A DNA stretch of 44,293 bases from the IMG/VR virus record IMGVR_UViG_3300033153_000547, positions 1 to 44,293 of that record; one strand, 5' to 3'. A model generated the notes under the pieces. That model saw only the letters and a list, made by a program, of their open reading frames with translations, did not search any database and was not told the DNA's origin. A program made the position numbers and the translations under genes. Within the stretch, counting starts at the first letter, position 1; each line of letters opens with the position of its first letter. Shown here piece after piece: positions 16,501 through 25,000 of this stretch. This DNA comes from a virus.

Positions 16501-18013
16501 AGACCAAACGGCAGTAGACGATGCGATTGTTAAAACTACTTTTGGAAACTGCTACTCTTTTGGTAACGGAGTTGAAAGTTTTAAGATATTAGATTCCATC
16601 GTAGGTAAGCCAATGGAGCTTGGAGAAAGATTCTTTTCTACTTCTGCTGAAGAGTATGAAAGAGTACACAGGTTTGCAGACCTAACATACAGCGGTGTAT
16701 TTAACGACGAGACGAATGTAAATAAGCTTAATGAGTTCAACTTAGGTCTTGCTAACTTTAAGCCCTTAGAGGACTCCTTTGGGTCAATAGAACTTATTGA
16801 TGGTAGAGAGACAGATATACTTACGCTTCAGGAAGACAAAGTTTCTTATGTGCTTGCAGGAAAGAACTTGCTTAGTGACTCAACGGGCGGAGGAAGTATT
16901 GCTTCTATACCTGAGGTGTTAGGTACTCAGATTGCACGAATTGAAAAGTATGGAATAAGTAATAACCCTGAGAGTTATGTAAAGTGGGGATATAATAAAT
17001 TCTTTACCGATGCAAAAAGAGGAGCCGTAATACAGCTTAAGGGACAAGGCCAAGCAGAACAGTTAACAGTTATATCTGAAGCAGGAATGCGAGGATGGTT
17101 TAGAGACTTGTTTATTGGAAGTGGAGACACTCAAAAGCTTGGTGCATTTGACCCCTATATGAATGAGTTTGTATTAGCTTCTAACGATGTTAAGCTACCA
17201 CAAGAAGTACAAGTTCAAAACTGTGGTGTTAAAAGAACCGTTACAGTAAGTGCCGCTGACCCCCTTGTACTTACCATCAATGTAGGTAATACAGTCGGGA
17301 TATGTGATATAGATTACAATATACTATCTATTGATTCTGCACTTGGAACAGGAGGAGGTATAACTATAGCTGAAGACTATCAAGGTACATCAACATTTGT
17401 TAACACTCTTGGAACAGGTACCTTTAGCTTTAATAAAGACAGCGTAGGTGACACAGAGGTTGAGGTTACGCTCACTCCATTCTCGCCTGCAGGAAAGCAA
17501 GTTGTAGAGCTTGAAATTTCCGTTGGTTGTCCACAAGCACAAGAGATAACACTTACCACTTTTTGCGTTACTGATGCTGCTGATGCCGGAAAATTTATTC
17601 ACAATGAATATCAATGGACAGATGGTTCATTTACATCCGCACTGCAAAGCGAGCAGGTTCAATTTGCTCCGGGTAAACCTACAATATCTGCTCCCATCGT
17701 ATCATCTACAACTGTGGTTACAGCACCTCAAGGTGGCGGTATTATTCCTAACAATGGAGATGTACTATCGGTAATAAGCAATGCTATTCCGCCATCGGAT
17801 AACTACAAGTTTCAACCAAGTAACAGGTTACTGTTCTGTAGAAGTGCAACTCTTTATCCACCGACGTTTTTAGGATATAACTCTTTATTGACTGACCCCG
17901 GATTACAGGTACTTCCGCAAACGGGAGCAATACCTACAATCACAGGCACCTACACCCTGCCTGCGGGAGGAACGGAAGAGTATATGTATATTGTTTTTGA
18001 TTACTTTAGCTAA
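13544..18013 (+). CDS. Large tail hub/stabilisation-type structural protein
   Basis: 1489 residues, beta-rich, with many Thr, Asn, Gly and Asp and few helices. The N-terminus NFIQGIMNKSLDERLVPNGQYVDALNVRLG and the following SEIGSVENTKGN resemble the opening of hub proteins that bind DNA at the tail (the P22 gp10-like, beta-propeller type), where an asparagine-aspartate-rich segment starts the first blade. Further on there are Ig-like stretches near the C-terminus (about 1225-1489), for example KRTVTVSAADPLVLTINVG. It starts four bases after the adaptor gene and is followed by a smaller partner. Likely the hub of the short tail, sealing DNA in the head; the C-terminal Ig-like part may reach the cell surface. 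Alternative: a large fibre-bearing tail protein. Confidence 0.65.
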   Translation: MANLQRNFIQGIMNKSLDERLVPNGQYVDALNVRLGSTEDSEIGSVENTKGNTRLTTLEFNGTPLSSNAKCIGACEDSSRETIYWFVHDRSFGVGATGKIDLIVSLDVKDDVLTYHVISIDDGGGNDTTLNFNPDYLITGVNFIGTNLLYFTDNYNQPRFINTQTNYADPDTGTLIDGFDGEQLLVVKRPPVTSPNIETNTIPGNDDFIKERFLCFAYRYKYADNQYSAISQFSNPAFEPDFFNVTIATFLNEGMQNADNNVKITMDTGGPLVVGFDLLYKESTNSVVRVVQKFDKSIDGIADNTTFTYELSGYKIFTVLPDSEILRTYDNVPLLAKAQTLMGNRLIYGNYVEGYDLKDKNGNNVNLNFNTSLVAEEISTVEIPTTLGNPGYQADPANSPYLVLNALMQMDFNGIELTEGSTISIDFTLDHADFTSNTAPPLGEEQPPVDITWEYTLLQDYLTDGTSTGAYKLATSPDFLNALGTSPPTGTSLPVYDATNPTSCNGFTLTDVINCAIQNTLDATGANPRTKFEAGYVDIPTNGNQGIAYVLALSPPALTSNVINIQLPAMRRVDSVVTPTASTYEYFQVVNPLNRFSSVKTPLSLHSNRNYEVGLIYMDEYNRATTALVSTNNSVQVPCSNSIFKNSIQVNIPPSQLAPSFATRYKFCIKPDQKGYDTVYSNFYVQDPSTGDTYILLEGENTRKVEEGDTLNVKRDAVGPIGTCTQVVILEKKAQTENFLDPAPEDDAGDDIPLPSGTYIKVATNSISLDLPDDALVNPGQKYVFNNFNGNDQPLMVYSGLGDFTIPERARIVLKFRFERLGTGDGNNNCERRIYEYERTFFADANYPDIVTWFEGQGIQGTLSSGEATTGDGSSITNTYLAPTSSTANDYQMPTGDFTNYYRWYKNGTDIRFIMSGPPRCGSGNSEKKRSSITCEWQVFRSENLLVFETQPQDAEPDLWYESSDSYAIDQATGFHSGSAAIGGGQDQTAVDDAIVKTTFGNCYSFGNGVESFKILDSIVGKPMELGERFFSTSAEEYERVHRFADLTYSGVFNDETNVNKLNEFNLGLANFKPLEDSFGSIELIDGRETDILTLQEDKVSYVLAGKNLLSDSTGGGSIASIPEVLGTQIARIEKYGISNNPESYVKWGYNKFFTDAKRGAVIQLKGQGQAEQLTVISEAGMRGWFRDLFIGSGDTQKLGAFDPYMNEFVLASNDVKLPQEVQVQNCGVKRTVTVSAADPLVLTINVGNTVGICDIDYNILSIDSALGTGGGITIAEDYQGTSTFVNTLGTGTFSFNKDSVGDTEVEVTLTPFSPAGKQVVELEISVGCPQAQEITLTTFCVTDAADAGKFIHNEYQWTDGSFTSALQSEQVQFAPGKPTISAPIVSSTTVVTAPQGGGIIPNNGDVLSVISNAIPPSDNYKFQPSNRLLFCRSATLYPPTFLGYNSLLTDPGLQVLPQTGAIPTITGTYTLPAGGTEEYMYIVFDYFS

Positions 18014-18018
18014 AATAT

Positions 18019-18846
18019 ATGGAAGGACTAACAGGAAACTACACACTTACTTATAGCGAATCATCCAAAGGGTTCCCATCCTTTTATTCATACTACCCTG
18101 ACTATATGATTGGTATGAATAGATATTTGTATACATTCAAGGGAGGTAACTTATGGAGACACAACAGCAATGAACTAAGAAACACTTTCTACGAACAGGC
18201 AGCAGTGTCTTCGACAATGACAAGTGTCTTCAACGACACTCCATTACAAAATAAAATATTCAAGACTCTTAATCTTGAATCTGATGACGCTTGGAAAGCT
18301 ACACTAACAAGCGACATCCAAACCACAGGATTTATAGAGGCTGAGTATTTTGAAAAGAAAGAGCGTGATTGGTTTGCTTTTGTAAGAAACTCAGGAGCGA
18401 CACCTGCTGATGTAGATGAGTACGCTTTACGTTCACTCAATGGTATAGGCTCAAGCTCAAGTACAGATGTAGCTGTGCCTGCCGCTGTTGAGATATCGTT
18501 TGCACTCACTACAAACATTGGAAGTATTGTAAGTATTGGTGACAATCTATATTACATAGCATCCCCTGTAGCACCAAATGCAACTCCTGTTTTTTGTGGA
18601 AAAATAATTGACATTCAAGTAGACCTACCCGAGGGTATAAACAAAATAATAGTTAATACATCGGTAGCATCAGGTAGTTTACCTCCGGGAGCTACAGATT
18701 ATTTCTTATACATAAAGAATCAGGTGGCAGAATCACACGGAATACTTGGCCACTACTGTGAGTTTACATTAGAACTGCCAAGCACTGTAACAACTAAATC
18801 AGAGTTATTTGCAGTAGAATCTGAAGTGATGAAAAGTTTCCCTTAA
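18019..18846 (+). CDS. Tail protein, partner of the hub protein
   Basis: 275 residues, five bases after the hub gene. The first third has an aromatic-rich motif, SSKGFPSFYSYYPDYMIGMN followed by YLYTFKGGNLWRHN, which also occurs in large tail proteins of Bacteroidota phages, where it seems to close a propeller-like domain. The rest is beta-rich with SIGDNLYYI and PEGINKIIVNTS and ends with EVMKSFP. Together with its neighbour this looks like one structural unit split into two chains. I see no enzyme motif. The next gene has its own promoter, so this may be the last gene of the tail transcript. Confidence 0.65.
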   Translation: MEGLTGNYTLTYSESSKGFPSFYSYYPDYMIGMNRYLYTFKGGNLWRHNSNELRNTFYEQAAVSSTMTSVFNDTPLQNKIFKTLNLESDDAWKATLTSDIQTTGFIEAEYFEKKERDWFAFVRNSGATPADVDEYALRSLNGIGSSSSTDVAVPAAVEISFALTTNIGSIVSIGDNLYYIASPVAPNATPVFCGKIIDIQVDLPEGINKIIVNTSVASGSLPPGATDYFLYIKNQVAESHGILGHYCEFTLELPSTVTTKSELFAVESEVMKSFP

Positions 18847-18853
18847 TTTTTTC

Positions 18854-18861
18854 TATCTTTG
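18854..18861 (+). promoter_or_regulatory. Promoter -7 box TATCTTTG almost touching the GNAT gene start
   Basis: TATCTTTGTAGGAGT runs directly into the start ATG at 18869, only seven bases after the box. A transcript starting at the usual distance would have almost no leader. The AGGAG between could act as a weak ribosome site if it is transcribed. Confidence 0.7.
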
Positions 18862-18868
18862 TAGGAGT

Positions 18869-19279
18869 ATGCCGTTAGAGATAAAGACCTTAACAGATTC
18901 TGATTACGAAAACATTTTATGCGAATGGTGGAAGGATTGGAATTGGGAGGCACCCCCTAAAAAATTTCTACCCGATAACGGAAAAGGTGGATTAATTATA
19001 TATGATGGGGATACTCCTGTTTGTGCGGGCTTTATGTATGCTACAAATTCTGCAGTAGCTTGGGTGGATTGGATAATATCAAACAAGAACTACAGAAAAA
19101 AACCAAATAGAAGTGAGGCTTTGAGATTGTTAGTAGAGTCACTGACAAGTATATGTAAAAGCACGGGGCACGAATATGTATATGCACTAATAAAGCATAG
19201 TTCTTTATTGCAAACATATAGAGACGTGGGTTATGTGGATGGTGATACTTATAACAAAGAAATGATAAAAACATTTTAA
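18869..19279 (+). CDS. GNAT-like acetyltransferase
   Basis: 136 residues. The central part, PVCAGFMYATNSAVAWVDWIISNKNYRKKPNRSEALRLLVE, follows the GNAT plan: strand 4 (AWVDWIISN), the acetyl-CoA pyrophosphate loop region with Arg/Lys and a small turn, then helix 3. A later strand (HEYVYALI) and the C-terminal QTYRDVGYVDGDTYNKEM fit strands 5-6. The canonical Q/RxxGxG/A loop is degenerate (KKPNRSEA), so activity is uncertain. GNAT enzymes move an acetyl group to an amine. It lies between tail and ejection genes, with its own promoter box close to the start. Target unknown; it could modify host proteins early or a virion protein. Confidence 0.6.
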   Translation: MPLEIKTLTDSDYENILCEWWKDWNWEAPPKKFLPDNGKGGLIIYDGDTPVCAGFMYATNSAVAWVDWIISNKNYRKKPNRSEALRLLVESLTSICKSTGHEYVYALIKHSSLLQTYRDVGYVDGDTYNKEMIKTF

Positions 19280-19280
19280 T

Positions 19281-20135
19281 ATGGCAATAGCAACGACAAC
19301 AGCATTAGCAATCGGAGGATTAGCTTTATCCGCAGGTACAACTGCGGCATCGTTTGGTCAAGCAAACAAGCAGAAAAAAATTCAACAACAAGCAGAAAAA
19401 GATGCCGAGAAATCTATGGAGAAAGCTCGTAAGGCACTTGGTGTAAATTACTTTGAGGACCTTGCGGTACAAAAAGAAAAGTTTGAATTAGAAAGAGATG
19501 CTACACTACAAGCTCAGGCAGGTGCTACTCAGGCATTACAGGAGGGCGGAGCTCGAGCTGTTGCAGGAGGAGTTGGTAGAGTAGGCTTAGCGGGTCAGCA
19601 ACAACAGGCGGCTACAAGAACTGCGATGGGTAAAGAGCTTAGCGAACTACAAAGATTAACTGCTCAAGAAGACACAAGACTTAGAGACTTGGGTGTTCAG
19701 TTAGACTTGGAAGAAGCAGCGGGAGCACAGCTTGCGGCTCAGAATGCTCAAGAGATTAGAGCTCAAAAAATTGGAGAAGGAATCCAAGGGGCAATGAGTG
19801 TCGCTCAACAGGGACTTTCTATGGTTCCATTATACCAACAAAATATCGGGGCTCAGAAAGCAGCTATAAATCAACTTACGCAAGCGGAGCAGGGTATGAA
19901 TGTGCTAAGAAATGCTTCGCCTCAAAACTATGCAGGACAAATAGGCGGTCAAGCCCTTGGAGATATTGCAACGCAGCAGCAGTTTCAAGGCGTAGCGAAT
20001 ATGAGTAATAGAGATTTTCGACAATTTAAAAAAGGTCTTACGCCTCAGCAAGGACAAGCTATATTTGGTAATCAAACATTTCTTGATGCGTATAGTAATG
20101 CTGATACTTCGTACTTGAACCCTTTTCAACTATAA
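19281..20135 (+). CDS. Internal virion/ejection protein 1 (T7 gp14-like position)
   Basis: 284 residues starting one base after the GNAT stop. The N-terminus is hydrophobic (ATTTALAIGGLALSAGTTAAS) and could span a membrane. Then come long Ala/Gln/Glu-rich helices with few aromatic residues (ARKALGVNYFEDLAVQKEKFELER, then LQRLTAQEDTRLRDLGVQLD-like repeats). A small protein with one hydrophobic segment, followed by a medium and a giant protein, matches the order gp14-gp15-gp16 of T7 (ejected to build a channel). Sizes here are 284, 643 and 3271 residues. Function is inferred from this order and composition. Confidence 0.65.
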   Translation: MAIATTTALAIGGLALSAGTTAASFGQANKQKKIQQQAEKDAEKSMEKARKALGVNYFEDLAVQKEKFELERDATLQAQAGATQALQEGGARAVAGGVGRVGLAGQQQQAATRTAMGKELSELQRLTAQEDTRLRDLGVQLDLEEAAGAQLAAQNAQEIRAQKIGEGIQGAMSVAQQGLSMVPLYQQNIGAQKAAINQLTQAEQGMNVLRNASPQNYAGQIGGQALGDIATQQQFQGVANMSNRDFRQFKKGLTPQQGQAIFGNQTFLDAYSNADTSYLNPFQL

Positions 20136-20141
20136 TAAACT

Positions 20142-22073
20142 ATGGCTACTTACTATAAATATGCAGAGCGAAGTGCGGACTCCACAATAAATTGGGCTGA
20201 GGTCGGTCAGAATATGACTGATATGCTTCAGGAAGAAGCAAGAGTTAGAGAAGCTAAAAAGGCAGCTATTGATGAGGAGACTCGAAAACTTGGAGAGAAT
20301 CTATCTAATGCCCCTATGGGTGAGTTTGAGCCTGCCAATCAGTTCGCTTTAAACTTTGCCGGTGATGCACAAGAAACAAGATTAATTCAGGACAGGTTAT
20401 TACGCTCAGGTATGTTAAGGCCAAAGGACTACGCTATTATGCGTCAGAATCTAAACGATGGAACTAAGACAATGTTTGATTTGTCCAAGGCATATCAAGA
20501 AGAGGCGGCGAGAAAAAGAGAAAGGATGAATGCTGTAGAACCCGCCAAAAGAAGCCAACTATTAGAGTCGTGGTTTATGGAGCAGGTAGAAGGTTTGGGA
20601 AATTTATCTCAAGCTAAAGCTGTGATAAACCAAACTAACGGGCAGGTAAGTATAGGTAAAATGATTAAAGGTAAAGATGGTGTCATGACCCTCGACCCTA
20701 ATTATAATTACACCGTCAATGAATTGAACACTCGAATCAAGCAGGACTTTAATTACTTTGACGTTGACAGAGCAATGCTTGAAGAAGAGGCAATGATTGG
20801 AGAGGCCAAATCTATGATACTTAATTCAGCAGACTCTAAGGGAGAGCTCAATATGATTTACAGTATTGTGGATAAAAAACAAGGCGAGTATTTAACAGAC
20901 TCCGAGGAGGCAGCTTTACAGGCTGCAGTTGACAATGCTACTACAGAAACAGAGAGAGCGGCAGCTTATAAAAGACAGCAGGAAGCTCTTGCAGCCAACT
21001 CTTATTTAGCAGCGGAAGATGCCATTATTAAAAAGCAGATGGTTAATCAGTTTAATACCACGTCTATACTTACCAATGATATTGGTGGGTATACTTATGA
21101 GTTTGATGAGAAGAAAGCTTTTGATGAAAATGGAAACAGAAGACAAGACGTAATCTTAATTAAAAAGAATCCATCGGGTGCTATTGAGGTAGAGTTTACT
21201 GACGAGCAAAAGCAAAAGGCAGAAGACTTTATGAGGTTAAATCTTAGAAGCAAGATATCAACATCTGAAGAAGCTAAGAGTGCAGGACTTAAACCTTACA
21301 GTCCTTATGATACTGCAGCAGCAAGTAAGCTTGCTAAGGAGGATGCTGCATCAGGTAACCTTCTATCTTGGAATGAGATATACAGAACGAATGACCCTGC
21401 AGTAGTTAAGAGTCAGTTTGAATCATTGACCAATTCAACAGGAGTAGAGTTCACAGGATTTGAATCATTAACAGTGGATGAGAATGGACAGCTCACAGGT
21501 GAAATACAAGCCATTAAAGGTGATGTTAAAGAAACGATTACCTTCCCTCCTGTAAATCAATTAGAATGGTCAGAGCAAGGTAAATTTATTCACGGTGTTC
21601 AAGACAGAAGTGTTCAAGAAAGAATACTCAAGAAAAATAAATACGACCTTGACTTCACAAGAGATACTTGGGATACTAATTTAACGGATGGTTGGAAAAC
21701 TTCTGAGACAGAGATAGAATCTCTTAAGGAAGACAAGCCTCAAATAGTTGCTGACCAATGGGAGAGTGATTTGGATACTCTACGTTCAGGACAGGGAGAT
21801 GCTAAAATGGCAGAAAGATTGTTAGGTGATGCAGGGTACCTTGTAACTCAAAAAACAAAAACTGATGACGAGGGTAGAGAGTCTGTGGTTACTGTAATTG
21901 TCTCGGCTAAAAATCCTGATAAGGTATTAGAGCAACAGGCCGGAGGAACTATTAGTGTAGAGAAGATGGTTGATGTTCTTAATACTGTAGACCCTAAAAC
22001 AAACACAGGAGTTCAGAGTGCTTACAAAAAGAAAGGAAAGAAAGAGTTACCAAAAGCAGAAAAAAAGCAATAA
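20142..22073 (+). CDS. Internal virion/ejection protein 2
   Basis: 643 residues, mostly helical and highly charged, with no hydrophobic segment. The start has SADSTINWAEVGQNMTDMLQEEARVREAKKAAIDEE and the C-terminal end is very Lys-rich (YKKKGKKELPKAEKKQ). It sits between the small hydrophobic and the giant ejection proteins and corresponds in order to gp15 of T7. It may form the periplasmic tube through which DNA travels. I find no catalytic motif. The gene follows its neighbours at six- and three-base gaps. Confidence 0.6.
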   Translation: MATYYKYAERSADSTINWAEVGQNMTDMLQEEARVREAKKAAIDEETRKLGENLSNAPMGEFEPANQFALNFAGDAQETRLIQDRLLRSGMLRPKDYAIMRQNLNDGTKTMFDLSKAYQEEAARKRERMNAVEPAKRSQLLESWFMEQVEGLGNLSQAKAVINQTNGQVSIGKMIKGKDGVMTLDPNYNYTVNELNTRIKQDFNYFDVDRAMLEEEAMIGEAKSMILNSADSKGELNMIYSIVDKKQGEYLTDSEEAALQAAVDNATTETERAAAYKRQQEALAANSYLAAEDAIIKKQMVNQFNTTSILTNDIGGYTYEFDEKKAFDENGNRRQDVILIKKNPSGAIEVEFTDEQKQKAEDFMRLNLRSKISTSEEAKSAGLKPYSPYDTAAASKLAKEDAASGNLLSWNEIYRTNDPAVVKSQFESLTNSTGVEFTGFESLTVDENGQLTGEIQAIKGDVKETITFPPVNQLEWSEQGKFIHGVQDRSVQERILKKNKYDLDFTRDTWDTNLTDGWKTSETEIESLKEDKPQIVADQWESDLDTLRSGQGDAKMAERLLGDAGYLVTQKTKTDDEGRESVVTVIVSAKNPDKVLEQQAGGTISVEKMVDVLNTVDPKTNTGVQSAYKKKGKKELPKAEKKQ

Positions 22074-22076
22074 GAA

Positions 22077-25000
22077 ATGGATGAAGATTTATTAGCTCTA
22101 TACGAAGATATAAAGGACGAGTATAATGTAGGTTCATTTGATGAGTTTAAAACTTACATATCAGACGACGGAAATGCCCAAGCCTTTTATGAGGGTGTAG
22201 TTGAGCCCAATTACAATGTGTCCTCCTTTGATGAATTCAAAGCTACATATATTAGCCCATCGAGTCCGATGAGTGAAAAAAAAAACTTCGATTCGGAATC
22301 TGTATCGGAAGTTGGTTCTTTGGAGCCGCAAGAATCCGTTGAGACAGACTTCCTTGATTACACGCAGGCTGTCAATGCTCCAATGATGCAAGACAGGGAG
22401 CCAATATCAACTGCAGATGCTCCTCAAACTATAGAAGAATTACAAGAAAAGATTCAGGACCCCGGTGCATTCAATCGTCAACCTGAAATGTATTACATTG
22501 GTAGTGAGCAGGTAGACGTTAACCATCCTGACAAAGCAACACGAGTTGCAAATCAAAAGCGAGTATTGAATATGCCTATCCCCTCTGTAGAGGCATTAAC
22601 CACACGAGGTATGGGAATTAGTGAAGCGGTAAGTCAACACTCCGAAGCCGTAAACAAAAGAGCTGAGTTGGCGGCGAGGTATAAAAGAGAAAGATTAGAG
22701 GAGTCCGGAATCAAAGAACAACCCACGTTTCAAGAAGTATTAGATGGTGCTCGACCTACTGTAGAATTACCTGACAACTTTTATGACATTGCCTCCACCC
22801 CTTTAGAGGAAAGAAGTGAAGATGATTTGTTTGCTGCGGAAATTATTTATAATGAAAGAGCAAAAGCAAACAACAGAAAGCAAAAAAAAGAAGCAGGCTT
22901 TATTGAAGTAAACGGAGAGCTTATGGACCCTGAAGCACTCGACGAAGGGTTTGGTTTTGATGCAGCCTTAAACACTCTTACATTTTCAGGCGATAAAGGT
23001 TCCCTATCTAAAGATGGAGTTACTTTGCGTAACGAGTCTGATATGAGAAGTTTATTAGAGAACAAGTTTAAGCAGTATGGTTTTACTGTTAGTGAAGATG
23101 TAATCGGTCAAGACTTTATTGTTATTACAGGACCTGATGGTAGTGAAAAAAGATTTAGTCTTGGGGGAGCAGGAAATGCAAAGTTACAGGCAAGTGCAAT
23201 TAAAAGATTCATAAACAATTCCTATGCCAATGCAGGCTTTACTTTAGAGGAACAGGCTGAGCAAGCGGGTAGGATGGTATCTGATACCGACTTGGTAGGT
23301 ATAGATGACTTGAGTCCTGAAAAGATAATGAATGGAAGGTCTAAGTATGTAACGGCAGAAACGGAAAAACTTTTTCAAGACAGAGAAAAATTAGAGAAGG
23401 TCGGCACTATGCTAACTGCCAAAAGTCAAGACATAAAAAATACAGAGAAAGATATAAACGATTTACTATATTACAATGACAAGTTTCAAAGCCGAGACGG
23501 CAGCATATCTTTTAGAAATTCAGAAGTTCAAAAGGAATACGATAGGCTTACCGAGCTTTATTTAAAACAGGGAAAAGATATAAGGAACTTGGCAGATGCG
23601 GGCGGTTCATTGGAAAATGACTTCAACAAAAAGGCTAAAGACTTAGAGTATTACGCAGGAGAAAGAGCATTGATGCTTGCAAATGCGTGGGACATAGAAG
23701 ACATACCTGCTTTTACAGCGGGTGAGTTTATGCGAGGGGCAGGTAGTGTGGTATCAGGATACACAAGATTAGGACATGACCTGTATTCAAACATCAATAA
23801 TCTTTTTTACAATGAAGGTGATGAGGAATACATCACAGACAAGGAGAGAAAACAGTTTAAGCAGGGCTTAGCAATGACAAGCGAGATGCGAGGCATGAGT
23901 GATATGGATACAGAAACTCAGCAGGCCATACGAGAATCAGGAGGTATAATTACTGAAGGTTTATTTGGACTTGCAGGCTCATTACCTGCGATGTTTACCG
24001 GGCCTGCATCTATTCCTTCTTTTGCTGCAATGTCTATAGATGCGGTGTCTTCTGAAATGGAAAAGATTCCTGAGTTTGCAAACATATCTGAAAATGAAAA
24101 GCTACTACTAACTGTTCCTATTGGTGTAACTGTAGGGGTATTAGAAAACTATGGTTTTAGAAGTGCCCTCAACAACTCTTCTTTAGTTTCTCGTATTACT
24201 ATAAATGCACTTAAGAAATTTGGAGCTCAGAACCTTGCTAAGGCAGGGACCAAAAAAACTTTTCAAGAGATTGTGGAAAGGTCTGCGTTAGGTTCAATAA
24301 AGAAAGCGGGTATACTTACCCTGTCGTCTGCTGCTTCAGAGTTTGAAACAGGGGCTGCTCAGGAATTAGCTGAGGTATATGCAAAGGAGATATATGACGT
24401 GGCTAAAGGCAATAACTTTTTTGACCAAGCAGTAGATTTTCAAAAGGGTGAAATGTGGAATTGGAATCTTACCAAACAAGTATTAAGAGCCGGTGCAGCA
24501 GAAGCTGTTGGTGGTTTTGTTATGGGTATGCCTAATGCTATATCTCGAGCAACAGTTGGAGAGAAACTACCACAGGTTTCTGATATGGGGTTTGACTTAT
24601 TTAGATTGTTAAACAACAGTGAGAATGTAGATAAGACCATAGCGGCACAAAAGGCAAATTGGTATGCTAAAGTAGGTGTAAAAGAGAATCCTGAAACAGG
24701 AGAGGTATATACCAAGAAAGAAGTTGATGATATGTTTAATCTCTACGAAGACGTGATAGGTCAGAGTAAACAAATCAAGGAGGAGTATGGTGCTGAGTAT
24801 CAAAAGAAAATTCTTCAGAAACTTATTCAGAAAAAACAATTAGAGGAGGAGATTGAGGAGTATGCTAAACCTACCACTAAAGAACAGCAGAGACAGGTAG
24901 CTGTAATCAATGAAGATATTGAAGCGTTAACTGAGTTAGCCGAGAAGCAACTTGTAAAAGACGAGGCAAGATATGAGAAGGCTAAGAAGAAAGGTTTTAA

